A stretch of 64,000 bases of DNA from Streptomyces californicus (GCF_000717645.1 NZ_JNZZ01000023.1:1-64000), one strand, 5' to 3'. Positions 26,285 to 35,279 are shown, counted from the first letter of the stretch. Made by a program: numbers and translations. The notes: generated by a model from the letters alone, not told the origin.

Positions 26285-27543
26285 TTGCCCTCGCCCTTGC
26301 GGTACGGCACGCCGTCCGCCTTGGGCATCCGCAGCCGTTGCGCGGAGAGCGAGAGGACCAGCAGCGTCGTGACATACGGGGCCGCGTCGACGAACTGGCT
26401 GGGCACCTGGTCGGTCAGGAAGTACCAGGTGAACAGGAGCGCCGAGACGGCCGCCGAGATCACCGCGGCGACGTACTTCTTCCGGTACAGCTGCCAGAAC
26501 ACCGCGATGACCAGCAGGATCGCCAGCAGGAGCAGCATGGCGTGGACGTTCTCCGCGCCACCGCGCAGCTTGAGGCTGTCGGTGAAGCCGAAGAGGCCGG
26601 CACCGAGCGCCATCCCGCCCGGCATCCAGTTGCCGAAGATCATCGCGGCGAGACCGATGTAGCCGCGGCCGCCGGTCTGGCCCTCCTGGTAGATGCCGGT
26701 GGCGACGATCGCAAGGAACGCGCCGCCGAGGCCCGCCAGACCGCCGGAGACGGTGACGGCGATGTACTTGTACTTGTACACGTTGACGCCGAGGGTCTCG
26801 GCGGCCACCGGGGACTCGCCGCAGGAGCGCAGGCGCAGGCCGAACGGGGTGCGCCACAGGATCCACCAGGTGGCGGGGATCAGCAGCAGGGCGACGACGG
26901 TGAGCAGGGAGAGGCCGGTGACCAGGCCGCCGAGGATGCCCGCGATGTCGGAGATCAGGAACCAGTGCTGCTGTTGCAGGTCCTGGAGCCAGTCCGAGAG
27001 CCCGGGAATCGTGATCTTGTCGATCGGGTCGACGCGCGGGGACTGCTTGGAGGAGCCGCCCTGGACGCCGTCGAAGGCGAAGTTGGAGAGGTAGCGGGTG
27101 ATGCCGACGGCGAGGATGTTGATGGCCACACCGGAGACGATGTGGTTCACGCCGAAGGTGACGGTGATGACCGCGTGCAGCAGCCCGCCGAGGCAGCCGC
27201 CGAGGATGCCGAAGAGGACGCCCATCCACGGGCCCCACTGGAACCCGGCCCAGGCGCCGAACCAGGTGCCGAGCACCATCATGCCTTCGAGGCCGATGTT
27301 GACGACGCCCGCGCGCTCGGCCCACAGGCCGCCGAGTCCGGCGAGGCCGATCGGGACGGCGAGTTCCAGGGCGCCGGCGACCTGGCCGACCGAGGTGATG
27401 TCGTTGGCGCCGCTGATCAGGCGGACCAGCGAGACCAGGGCGAGCGCGCCCGCGATGATCAGGAGGACGACGGGCAGGGAGAGCGTGCGGCGGCCGCCCT
27501 TGAGGGGGACGGGCCGTGCGGCGGTGGATTTGCTGGTGCTCAC
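26281..27543 (-). CDS. ABC nucleoside importer permease 2 (BMP-type)
   Basis: 420 aa membrane subunit of the BMP-type ABC transporter, NupQ/YufQ-like. Many helices are visible; the permease signature region is ERAGVVNIGLEGMMVLG, with AINILAVGITRYL and a late RLRSCGESPVAAETLGVNVYKYK coupling loop typical of this family. GTG start overlapping the stop of permease 1 (GTGA) and stop overlapping cdd. Together with permease 1, the ATPase and the lipoprotein at 30576-31625 it should import nucleosides; substrate range is inferred from cdd/deoA linkage. Confidence 0.92.
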   Translation of the reverse strand: MSTSKSTAARPVPLKGGRRTLSLPVVLLIIAGALALVSLVRLISGANDITSVGQVAGALELAVPIGLAGLGGLWAERAGVVNIGLEGMMVLGTWFGAWAGFQWGPWMGVLFGILGGCLGGLLHAVITVTFGVNHIVSGVAINILAVGITRYLSNFAFDGVQGGSSKQSPRVDPIDKITIPGLSDWLQDLQQQHWFLISDIAGILGGLVTGLSLLTVVALLLIPATWWILWRTPFGLRLRSCGESPVAAETLGVNVYKYKYIAVTVSGGLAGLGGAFLAIVATGIYQEGQTGGRGYIGLAAMIFGNWMPGGMALGAGLFGFTDSLKLRGGAENVHAMLLLLAILLVIAVFWQLYRKKYVAAVISAAVSALLFTWYFLTDQVPSQFVDAAPYVTTLLVLSLSAQRLRMPKADGVPYRKGEGK

Positions 27544-28658
27544 AGGGCCGCCTCCTTCTCGGTCTTGATGGCATGGCCGGCGGCGAGTTCCTCGCCGACC
27601 TTCTGCTGCTGGCGGCGGACGCCGTAGCGGCGTACCAGCTCGTAGGAGACGACGACCGAGATCACGATCAGGCCCTGCATGATCGTGGCGATCTCCTTCT
27701 CGTACCCGTACTGGTCGAGCGAGGCGGACGACTTGTCCAGGAAGGCGATCAGCAGGGCGCTGAAGGCGATGCCGAGGGGGTTGTTGCGCCCCAGCAGCGC
27801 GATGGTGATACCGGTGAAGCCGATGCCCGTGGGGAAGTCGAGGCTGTAGGTGTGGGTGTCGCCGAGCAGCGTCGGCATACCCGCCAGGCCCGCGACGGCG
27901 CCGGAGATGAGCATCGAGGTGAGGATCATCTTCTTGGCGTCCACACCGGATGCCTGGGCGGCGCTCTCGCTGGCGCCGGTGGCCCGCAGGTCGAAGCCGA
28001 ACCGGGTGCGGTTGAGCACGAACCAGTACAGGAGGCCGCAGCCGGCGGCGACGAAGGTGAAGCCGTAGATCTCGCCGGCCTGGTCGCCCATCGGCAGCCC
28101 CGGGAACCAGCCGGACTCCGGGATCTCGCCGGTGGTCAGGTTGTTGGATCCCGCGGGCTGCTCGCCGAAGTTCTTCGGGAGGATCATCCAGGCGACCAGC
28201 GCGGTGGCGATCGAGTTGAGCATGATCGTCGAGACGACCTCGCTCACCCCGCGGGTGGTCTTGAGGAAGCCCGCGATGCCCGACCAGAACGCGCCGACCA
28301 GCATGGCGACGATCACGATCAGCGCGATGTGCAGCGGGCCCGGCAGGTCGACGCTCGCGCCGACCAGCGCGGCCAGCATCGCGGCGAGGCGGTACTGCCC
28401 GTCGACGCCGATGTTGAAGAGGTTCATCCGGAAGCCGACCGCGACCGCGAGGGCGGCGAGGTAGTACGTACCGGCCTGGTTGACGATGAGGACCTGTACG
28501 TCGACGTAGCTCGCCGACTCGAACATGATCCGGTACGGCTCGAAGGGGTTGCGGCCGGAGGCGAGCAGCACCACGGTCGTCAGCACGAGGGCGACGACCA
28601 GGGCGAGCACCGGGCCGGCGAAGCCCAGGATCAGCCGGTCCTTGTCGAATTTCTTCAT
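27540..28658 (-). CDS. ABC nucleoside importer permease 1 (BMP-type)
   Basis: 372 aa, NupP/YufP-like. After one N-terminal helix (GFAGPVLALVVALVLTTVVLLAS), the extracellular PFEPYRIMFES loop and the core FRMNLFNIGVDGQYRLAAMLAA follow, with the coupling region FDLRATGASESAAQASGVDAKK. The ATG at 28658 overlaps the ATPase stop (ATGA). Second gene of the ATPase-permease-permease-cdd operon. Confidence 0.93.
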   Translation of the reverse strand: MKKFDKDRLILGFAGPVLALVVALVLTTVVLLASGRNPFEPYRIMFESASYVDVQVLIVNQAGTYYLAALAVAVGFRMNLFNIGVDGQYRLAAMLAALVGASVDLPGPLHIALIVIVAMLVGAFWSGIAGFLKTTRGVSEVVSTIMLNSIATALVAWMILPKNFGEQPAGSNNLTTGEIPESGWFPGLPMGDQAGEIYGFTFVAAGCGLLYWFVLNRTRFGFDLRATGASESAAQASGVDAKKMILTSMLISGAVAGLAGMPTLLGDTHTYSLDFPTGIGFTGITIALLGRNNPLGIAFSALLIAFLDKSSASLDQYGYEKEIATIMQGLIVISVVVSYELVRRYGVRRQQQKVGEELAAGHAIKTEKEAAL

Positions 28659-30214
28659 CGCGCCTCGTCCTCCGGGCTTTCGAGGTGACCGGTGGCGGCG
28701 CCGGTCATGGCCGAGCCCAGTTCCTCCGGGGTGATGGTGGCCGGGTCGGCGTCGGCGACCAGGCGGCCGCGGTACATGACGCGCAGGGTGTCGGACAGGC
28801 CGATCAGCTCGTCCAGGTCGGCCGAGATCAGGAGCACGGCGAGACCTTCGCGGCGGGCCTCGCGGATCTGGTCCCAGATCTGGGCCTGCGCGCCGACGTC
28901 CACACCGCGGGTGGGGTGGGCGGCGATCAGCAGCTTGGGGGCGTGGCTCATCTCGCGGCCGACGATCAGCTTCTGCTGGTTGCCGCCGGAGAGGGAGGCC
29001 GCGGTGACCTCGATGCCGGGGGTGCGCACGTCGTACTCGCGCACGATGCGCTCGGTGTCGGTGCGGGCCGCCTTGTTGTCCAGCAGCCAGCCGCGGCTGT
29101 TGGGCTTCTCGGTGACGTGGCCGAGGATGCGGTTCTCCCACAGGGGGGCGTCGAGCAGGACGCCGTGGCGGTGGCGGTCCTCGGGGATGTACCCGATGCC
29201 GGACTCGCGCCGCCTGCGGGTGGGGGCGTGCGAGATGTCGGCCCGGTCGAGGGTGATCGTCCCGCCGTCCGGGTCGCGCATGCCCATCAGGGCCTCGATC
29301 AGCTCGGTCTGGCCGTTCCCCTCGACGCCGGCGATGCCGAGGACCTCGCCCTGGTGGATGGTGAAGTCGATGCCCGCGAGCACGTCGCGGACGGTGCCGT
29401 CGGGGTCGGTGACGGTGAGCGCCAGGTCCTCGACGCGCAGCATGGGCACGTCGGTGACGGTGGACTCGCGGGTCTCCGGCGAGGGCAGCTCGCTGCCGAC
29501 CATCAGCTCGGCGAGCTGCTTGGTCGTGGTGGCGGCCGGGTCGGCGGTGCCCACGGTCGTACCGCGGCGGATCACCGTGATGTCGTCGGCGACGGAGAGC
29601 ACCTCGCCCAGCTTGTGCGAGATGAAGATGACGGTGAGGCCCTCGGCCTTGAGCTCGCGCAGGTTGGCGAAGAGCGCGTCGACCTCCTGCGGCACGAGGA
29701 CCGCGGTCGGCTCGTCGAGGATGAGGATGCGGGCGCCCCGGTAGAGCACCTTGAGGATCTCCACACGCTGCCGGTCGGCGACCCCGAGGTCCTCCACGAG
29801 CGCGTCGGGCCGGATGCCGAGGCCGTACGCGTCGGAGATCTCCTTGATCTTCCTCCGGGCGGCGGACCCGATGCCGTGCAGCTTCTCGCCGCCGAGGACG
29901 ACGTTCTCCAGGACGGTGAAGTTGTCGGCGAGCATGAAGTGCTGGTGCACCATGCCGATGCCCCGCTCGATGGCGTCGCCCGGGTTGGAGAACGAGACCT
30001 GCTCGCCGTTGATCGCGATGGTGCCCTCGTCCGGCTTCTGCATGCCGTAGAGGATCTTCATCAGGGTGGACTTGCCGGCGCCGTTCTCACCGACGAGGGC
30101 GTGGACCGTGCCCTTGCCGATCGTGATGTCGATGTCGTGGTTGGCGACGACACCGGGGAAGCGCTTGGTGATGCCGTGCAGTTCTACGGCAGGGGGGCTG
30201 CTGGACGCGTTGAT
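28655..30214 (-). CDS. ABC nucleoside importer ATPase, apparent ATC start
   Basis: Double ATPase of the sugar/nucleoside class, 519 aa as annotated. First half: Walker A GENGAGKST lies just before MKILYGMQKPDEG, then HQHFMLADNFTVLENV and Walker B ILILDEPTAVL; second half: GVEGNGQTELIEALMG, signature SLSGGNQQKLIVGREM. No ATG, GTG or TTG exists in frame between the stop at 30284-30286 and the ATG at 30061, which lies after Walker A. The family sequence (AVELHGITKRFPGVV) continues to about 30214, where an ATC sits 6 bases after AAGGAGAG. I therefore propose an ATC start. First gene of the operon; palindromic operator at 30304-30315. Confidence 0.85.
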   Translation of the reverse strand: MNASSSPPAVELHGITKRFPGVVANHDIDITIGKGTVHALVGENGAGKSTLMKILYGMQKPDEGTIAINGEQVSFSNPGDAIERGIGMVHQHFMLADNFTVLENVVLGGEKLHGIGSAARRKIKEISDAYGLGIRPDALVEDLGVADRQRVEILKVLYRGARILILDEPTAVLVPQEVDALFANLRELKAEGLTVIFISHKLGEVLSVADDITVIRRGTTVGTADPAATTTKQLAELMVGSELPSPETRESTVTDVPMLRVEDLALTVTDPDGTVRDVLAGIDFTIHQGEVLGIAGVEGNGQTELIEALMGMRDPDGGTITLDRADISHAPTRRRRESGIGYIPEDRHRHGVLLDAPLWENRILGHVTEKPNSRGWLLDNKAARTDTERIVREYDVRTPGIEVTAASLSGGNQQKLIVGREMSHAPKLLIAAHPTRGVDVGAQAQIWDQIREARREGLAVLLISADLDELIGLSDTLRVMYRGRLVADADPATITPEELGSAMTGAATGHLESPEDEAR

Positions 30215-30303
30215 GACGCACTCTCCTTGGCCGGACAGGAGCGGGGGCGGAGGAGCTGGGGGCTCTGAGGGGCGGGGGTGAAGTTATCGCGCCGGAGGGC
30301 TGT

Positions 30304-30315
30304 CTACACGCGTAG
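30304..30315. promoter_or_regulatory. Nucleoside-regulon operator upstream of the importer operon
   Basis: CTACACGCGTAG, one mismatch from consensus, 90 bases before the ATPase start. The remaining gap to 30490 shows no other element. Confidence 0.7.
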
Positions 30316-30490
30316 CGCTGCCGAATCGTGAAACACGGGGTGCACGTCACAGTCCGGACGCGGGGCCCGGGCCGGGGTGGGAGAGCACGGCGAGAGGCGG
30401 AACTTCTTCGTGGGGCCGCGCGGGACGTCTGGGTCCGGTCGCGCGGCGCGGTGGTGCGGGTGCCGGTGTGCCGGTACGGGAGGGGCCCAT

Positions 30491-30538
30491 GGCCCTGTCC
30501 GTCCACCGGCCGCGGTGCGGGCGGGGACGGACAGGGCC
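30491..30538 (-). terminator. Terminator of the binding-protein gene
   Basis: 14-bp perfect stem GGCCCTGTCCGTCC with a 20-base loop, 37 bases after the lipoprotein stop on the minus strand. Confidence 0.7.
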
Positions 30539-30575
30539 TCGGGAAACCAGCCGTACGGCGCCGGGCGCCGGACGC

Positions 30576-31625
30576 TTACGGAGCGGTCTTGACGGTGATC
30601 TTGCCGTCGATGATCTCCTGCTTGGCCTTGTCGACGGCCGAGATGACGTCGGTCATCTTGGCGAACGCCGGGTTGGACATCGACAGGCCGACGCCGTCCT
30701 TGTCCAGGCCGTAGCGGATCTCACCGGTGGTCGGCTTGCCGTCCTTGACCGACTTGATCAGGTTGAAGACGGAGTCCTCGACGTCCTTGGTGACGGAGGT
30801 GAGGATGGACTCCTTGTAGGCCGCGAGGCCCTTCTGCTGGTACTGGTCGGAGTCGACGCCGATGTTCCACTTGCCCGCCTTGGAGGCGGCCTCGATGGCG
30901 CCGGAGCCGGCCAGACCGGCGGCCGAGTAGATCACGTCGGCCTTCTTGTCGAGCTGGCCCTGGGCGGCGGCCTTGCCGAGGTCGGGCTTGGAGAAGCCGT
31001 CGAAGTTCGGGGGCTGCGTCAGGTACTGCGGGAGGACCTTGACCGAGGGGTCGGTGTCCTTGGCGCCCTGGACGAAGCCGGCCTCGAACTTCTTGATCAG
31101 CGGGGTCTCGACACCGCCGATGAAGCCGATCGTCTTCGTCTTGGTGACCTTGGCGGCGGCGACGCCGGCGAGGTAGGAGCCCTGCTCCTCGTTGAAGACG
31201 ATGTTGGCGATGTTGTCCCCGGTCACCGAGGCGTCGTCGATGATACCGAAGGTGGTCTTCGGGAACTTCGGCGCGACCTTCTTGATGGCGGGCGCGTAGG
31301 CGAAGCCGACGCCGATCACCGGGTTGTTGCCGGCGCGGGCCAGCTCGGTGAGACGCTGGACCTTGTCCGCGTCGCCCTCACCGTCGGAGGGCTCGGCCTC
31401 GCTGCCCTTGATGCCGAGGTCCTTCTCCGCCTTGGCGAGACCGGCGTAGGCGGCGTCGTTGAACGACTGGTCGCCGCGGCCGCCGATGTCGTACGCGATG
31501 GCGGCCTTGTCGCCGTCCTTGCCGGAACCGGCATCCGACGACGATTTTCCGCCACAGGCGGTGACGCTGAGCGCGAGCGCCGCGGACGCGATGCCCACGG
31601 TCGTGATCCGGGTGATCCGGCGCAA
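30576..31625 (-). CDS. BMP-family nucleoside-binding lipoprotein
   Basis: 349 aa extracellular solute receptor of the importer. The signal ends in the lipobox SVTACGG. The BMP/PnrA fold is visible in AIAYDIGGRGDQSFNDAAYAG, NNPVIGVGFAYAPAIKKVAP, IANIVFNEEQGSYLAGVAAA, IGFIGGVETPLIKKFEAGF and IGVDSDQYQQ, which in family members hold the nucleoside. I chose the TTG at 31625 because GGAG lies 6 bases before it; the TTG at 31640 would place the Shine-Dalgarno inside the gene. It has its own operator and terminator, separate from the permease operon, allowing higher expression of the receptor. Confidence 0.93.
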   Translation of the reverse strand: MRRITRITTVGIASAALALSVTACGGKSSSDAGSGKDGDKAAIAYDIGGRGDQSFNDAAYAGLAKAEKDLGIKGSEAEPSDGEGDADKVQRLTELARAGNNPVIGVGFAYAPAIKKVAPKFPKTTFGIIDDASVTGDNIANIVFNEEQGSYLAGVAAAKVTKTKTIGFIGGVETPLIKKFEAGFVQGAKDTDPSVKVLPQYLTQPPNFDGFSKPDLGKAAAQGQLDKKADVIYSAAGLAGSGAIEAASKAGKWNIGVDSDQYQQKGLAAYKESILTSVTKDVEDSVFNLIKSVKDGKPTTGEIRYGLDKDGVGLSMSNPAFAKMTDVISAVDKAKQEIIDGKITVKTAP

Positions 31626-31684
31626 GGGAGGCTCCTTCAAACCTGACCGAAGCGCCTCTTCCGGCGCTGGTTTCGCGGCGATCG

Positions 31685-31696
31685 TAACGCGCGTAG
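31685..31696. promoter_or_regulatory. Nucleoside-regulon operator upstream of the binding lipoprotein
   Basis: TAACGCGCGTAG (minus strand CTACGCGCGTTA), with the CTACGCG half-site intact, 60-71 bases before the TTG start. Confidence 0.7.
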
Positions 31697-31798
31697 ATGT
31701 CAGATAAGAGCACGTACGGAAGCCGTTATCGGATCGTCGTGTACAGAAGCGGCCTCGCGGGTCCGGGAACGGCCCGCGAAGACCGCGTCAACGCATCG

Positions 31799-33049
31799 CT
31801 AACGGTTCGCGTCCAGCAGCGCGGCCGCCGTGAACAGCTCCACCCCGACGGTGATCGCCTCCTCGTCCACGTCGAAGTTGCCGCGGTGCAGGTCGAGGCC
31901 GCGCGTGTCGCCCGGGGGCCGGACGCCGAGGCGGGCCATCGCGCCGGGGACCTGCTCCAGGTACCAGGAGAAGTCCTCGCCGCCCAGGCTCTGCTCGGTG
32001 TCCTCGATCGCGTACGAGCCCCGGCGCTCGGTCATCGCGGCGTCGAGCAGCCCGACGGACTCGGCGTCGTTCACCACGGGCGGCACGCCCCGTACATAGG
32101 TGATCACCGTCTTGGCCCGATGCATTCCGGCCACCTCGTCCACGGCGGCGTGCACCAGGTCGGGGGCCTCGCGCCAGGCGTCCAGGTTGAGGCAGCGGAC
32201 CGTACCGGACAGTTCGGCGCGCTGCGGGATGACGTTGGGGGCGTGCCCGGTCTCCAGCCGGCCCCAGGTCAGCGCGAGCCCGGAGCGGGCGTCCACCCGG
32301 CGGGCGAGCAGCGCGGGCACGTCCACGGCGATCCGGGCGGCGGCGGTGACCAGGTCTGTGGTCAGGTGCGGCCGGGCGGTGTGGCCGCCGGGGCCGTCGA
32401 GGGCGACCTCCAGGCGGTCGCAGGCCGAGGTGATGGCCCCGACGCGCAGCCCGATCCGCCCGGCGTCCACCTTCGGGTCGCAGTGGACGCCGATGATGCG
32501 CCCGACGCCCTCCAGCACCCCGGACTCGATCGCGTCGACCGCGCCGCCGGGCAGGACCTCCTCGGCCGGCTGGAAGATCAGCCGTACGGCGTTGGGCAGC
32601 CGCCCCTGCCGGTCGAGCTCGGCCAGCACGAGGCCCGCGCCGAGCACGGTGGTGGTGTGCACGTCGTGCCCGCAGGCGTGCGCCCGGTCGGGCACGGTGG
32701 AGCGGTAGGGCACACCGGTCTTGGTGTCCGGGATCGGCAGGGCGTCGATGTCCGCCCGCAACGCCAGCATGGGCGTGACCCCGTCCCACTCCCCCACGTC
32801 GCACATGAGCCCGGTGCCGACCCGGAGGACCCGGGGCGCGAGCCCCGCCTTCTCCAGCCGGTCCTTGATGGCGGCGGTGGTGCGGAACTCCTGGTTGCCG
32901 AGCTCGGGGTGCATGTGCAGGTCCCGGCGGAAGGCGATCAGCTCGGCCCTCAGCTCGTCGGGGAGCCGCCCCGGCAGACCGCCTCCCCCCGGCTGCTCGG
33001 CGTCGGGCAGGTCGTGGAGGCGGGAGGCGCGGGACTTTACATGGTTCAC
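31799..33049 (-). CDS. M20-family amidohydrolase
   Basis: 416 aa metal-dependent amidohydrolase of the aminoacylase/hippurate-hydrolase type. Seen: FRRDLHMHPELGNQEFRTTA at the start of the catalytic domain, LRADIDALPI, ACGHDVHTTTVLGA with a metal-binding histidine, FQPAEEVLPGG with the catalytic glutamates, and the C-terminal SLGGEDFSWYLEQVPG. Substrate unknown. The GTG at 33049 has no ribosome site, so translation may be leaderless or begin elsewhere. It lies upstream of, and in the same direction as, the binding lipoprotein, in its own unit. Confidence 0.9.
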   Translation of the reverse strand: MNHVKSRASRLHDLPDAEQPGGGGLPGRLPDELRAELIAFRRDLHMHPELGNQEFRTTAAIKDRLEKAGLAPRVLRVGTGLMCDVGEWDGVTPMLALRADIDALPIPDTKTGVPYRSTVPDRAHACGHDVHTTTVLGAGLVLAELDRQGRLPNAVRLIFQPAEEVLPGGAVDAIESGVLEGVGRIIGVHCDPKVDAGRIGLRVGAITSACDRLEVALDGPGGHTARPHLTTDLVTAAARIAVDVPALLARRVDARSGLALTWGRLETGHAPNVIPQRAELSGTVRCLNLDAWREAPDLVHAAVDEVAGMHRAKTVITYVRGVPPVVNDAESVGLLDAAMTERRGSYAIEDTEQSLGGEDFSWYLEQVPGAMARLGVRPPGDTRGLDLHRGNFDVDEEAITVGVELFTAAALLDANR

Positions 33050-33050
33050 C

Positions 33051-33063
33051 CTACGAAGCGTAG
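33051..33063. promoter_or_regulatory. Possible variant operator at the amidohydrolase start
   Basis: CTACG, AAG, CGTAG: the same half-sites as the nucleoside operator but with a 3-base instead of 2-base centre, directly abutting the GTG start. Could be chance. Confidence 0.35.
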
Positions 33064-33211
33064 GCCCATCGCCCCCTCAACTGGCCATGGATCAAAGAAA
33101 TTTCAGCCGTGCAGGGGAACAAAGTTCGGACGAGGACGTGTGACGGAGGGTGGTTGCGGGTATACCCGTCCGCCCCCGGGGCCTGGTTGCGCGCCTCCTG
33201 CCGGACAGCCC

Positions 33212-34189
33212 TCAGGTGTCCAGGTGGTCGACGAAGATGCCGATCAGGACCCGGCCGTCCAAACGCTGTTCCGGCAGGCTGAAGTGGACCCGGTTGCGGT
33301 GACGGTCCTTCTTGGCGTGCCACTCGCACAGGTACTTCTCGCCGCCGTGCACGACTTCCCGCTGCTTCATGATCTTGGCTTTGGCCCGGGTGTTGGGACT
33401 CTCAGGAGACAGGTTGAGACCGTGGTGTCCCAGCTCGGCCTTGACGTCAGCGGGTATGCCCGCGTGCTTGGCCAGCGCGTCGATGAAATGGTCGTGCACC
33501 ACCGAGAGGACGCGGACCACCCAGTCGCGCATCTCTCCGTACGTACCGTCGAATCGACGAAACGTGAGGGAGTCCGCGAAGACGAGGTCCGGGAACGCTT
33601 CTCGGGCCCGCTCGACGAAGCTCTGTTCGGCCACGTTCTCGCGGCTGAAGAGATCCCGCCAGAAGTCCGTGAGAGACGACGCCCCGGTCAGGAAGAACAC
33701 GTCCTTCCCGATCCCGGGCGACGTGGCTGTTCCCCCCACCACGACCGACTGCCAGCCGACGCGGCCGGCCGTGGGGAAAACGAGACAACCGATGTGATGT
33801 CCCCGAGTGGCGTGGAGCCAGGCGAAGCCGACGGAGAGCGCGAGGACCGGCCCCTCCTCCGCAAGCTCCACCTCATCGGGCAGCCCTGCCGTCTCCGTGT
33901 CCCACTTCGGGCAGCGGTCCATCGTCCGGACCATCCTCAGCCGCGCGTCACGGCCCGCCCGCGGCGTCCCACCCTCGTACAGGACGTCGTGGAGCTCCGT
34001 GCCGGGAGCGCACTCCGCCTCGGACCACCAGGGCGAGACAGTGACCCGGTGGGTCCTGACCAGGTCGGTCAGTTCGTCGGTGAACTCGTCGAGCAGGTCC
34101 GTCAGACGTTCTTCGGTGAGGCCCCGGAAGTCGAAGGAGGACTCGTCGACCACGAAGCGACCCGGCTCACTTCCCCCTTCGCCTGGCAC
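33212..34189 (-). CDS. Unknown protein, third gene of the putative defence operon
   Basis: 325 aa, family not recognised. The first 60 residues are acidic and helical (LTEERLTDLLDEFTDELTDLV); the middle has hydrophobic strands and a REAFPDLVFADSLTFRRF stretch. The C-terminal 60 residues carry a distinctive pattern: KYLCEWHAKKDRHRNRVHF, then LIGIFVDHL at the very end, which suggests a conserved small domain with His, Lys and Arg that could be catalytic. The GTG start at 34189 lies 23 bases inside the ATPase gene, so the product should be made with it. By position it may be the effector (inference). Confidence 0.75.
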   Translation of the reverse strand: MPGEGGSEPGRFVVDESSFDFRGLTEERLTDLLDEFTDELTDLVRTHRVTVSPWWSEAECAPGTELHDVLYEGGTPRAGRDARLRMVRTMDRCPKWDTETAGLPDEVELAEEGPVLALSVGFAWLHATRGHHIGCLVFPTAGRVGWQSVVVGGTATSPGIGKDVFFLTGASSLTDFWRDLFSRENVAEQSFVERAREAFPDLVFADSLTFRRFDGTYGEMRDWVVRVLSVVHDHFIDALAKHAGIPADVKAELGHHGLNLSPESPNTRAKAKIMKQREVVHGGEKYLCEWHAKKDRHRNRVHFSLPEQRLDGRVLIGIFVDHLDT

Positions 34190-35279
34190 GCGCCAGCCTC
34201 CCCAGGTCCCGTTCGATCTGGTCGAAGAAGCCCTCGGGCCAGTCGGTGAGCTCGCCCGTTGCGGTGAGTTCCAGAGGGACGGCCCCGGCCTCCCGGGCGC
34301 CGAAGTAGTGGATCAGCGTCGCCTCCGGAGCGACCGTCCGGTCCTCGGCAACGGCGAGCCGGATGCCGTTGAGTACATGATCGCTGTGCGTCTCCACGAT
34401 CACCTGGGCTCCGGCACCCGCGACGCGCGCCAGGAAGCGTCCCAGCTGGGACTGGCCACCGGGGTGCAGATGCGCCTCCGGGTTCTCGACGATGAGCAGA
34501 TCTCCGGGCCGGGAGAGCAGCCCCGCCACGATGACGGGCAGGGCGTAGGAGAATCCGAACCCCATGTTGGCGGGCCGGATTGCCTCGCTCAGCAGTCCCG
34601 GCTCCCGGAAGCGGATCGTGCTCGCCGTGATGCCCGGCGGCCACTGCGCGCTGATCTCGATCGGGCGGATGATGTCGGACGCCCACATCTCGGCCTGCGT
34701 ACGGACGACGGTGACCCCGTGCGTGGCCGCCGTGTCCGGGTGGCGCAGTTCCTCGCGTACGGACCGGCTCTCGTGCAGGGCCAGAACCTGGGCGGTGTAC
34801 TCCCCCCGTACGCCGACCCCGAGAAGGTCCGGGTGCTCCGCGGAGACGTCGAGCTGGTCCCGGGGACCGAGCCGCTCGGCGCACAGATAGGTGAACGTGC
34901 TGCGGTCTCCGCTGAGCTCGTCCGGCGGAGCGTCCTCGGTACGGGAGGCGTCCAGGTAGAGCGCCTGTTCGTCCGGCACGGTGAAGCGCATGTCGCACAC
35001 CCGCCGACCGCCGTCGCACTCCACCCGCACGCCGATCACCGAGTCCGGCGCGTCCGGGTGCTGGACCTCGTGGGCCTCGCCGAGAGCCAGCCCGTACGGG
35101 CCGTTCAGCTGGACCACCTTGCGAGCGGGAGCGTCGGCGAACTGGCGGGCGAGCAGCAGCGTCTGGACGACCGTGCTCTTCCCGGTGCCGTTGAGACCGG
35201 TGAGCACGGTGAGGGGCCGTAGGGCGAAGGATGCCTCGGCGAAGCGTTTGAAGTGGCCGATGGCCAGTGAAGTGATCAC
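34167..35279 (-). CDS. AAA ATPase with DUF3696-like C-terminus (putative defence)
   Basis: 370 aa SMC/OLD-like ATPase. Walker A is TGLNGTGKST (K34) in ITSLAIGHFKRFAEASF; Walker B is DLLIVENPEAHLHPGGQSQLG, followed by VIVETHSDHVLNGIR. The C-terminal segment with LIHYFGA, LTATGELTDWPEGFFDQ is the pattern I associate with DUF3696. The GTG start at 35279 overlaps the DUF262 stop by 4 bases, and its end overlaps the next gene by 23 bases. Role in sensing or powering an effector is inferred from related accessory operons. Confidence 0.85.
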   Translation of the reverse strand: MITSLAIGHFKRFAEASFALRPLTVLTGLNGTGKSTVVQTLLLARQFADAPARKVVQLNGPYGLALGEAHEVQHPDAPDSVIGVRVECDGGRRVCDMRFTVPDEQALYLDASRTEDAPPDELSGDRSTFTYLCAERLGPRDQLDVSAEHPDLLGVGVRGEYTAQVLALHESRSVREELRHPDTAATHGVTVVRTQAEMWASDIIRPIEISAQWPPGITASTIRFREPGLLSEAIRPANMGFGFSYALPVIVAGLLSRPGDLLIVENPEAHLHPGGQSQLGRFLARVAGAGAQVIVETHSDHVLNGIRLAVAEDRTVAPEATLIHYFGAREAGAVPLELTATGELTDWPEGFFDQIERDLGRLARARRRGK

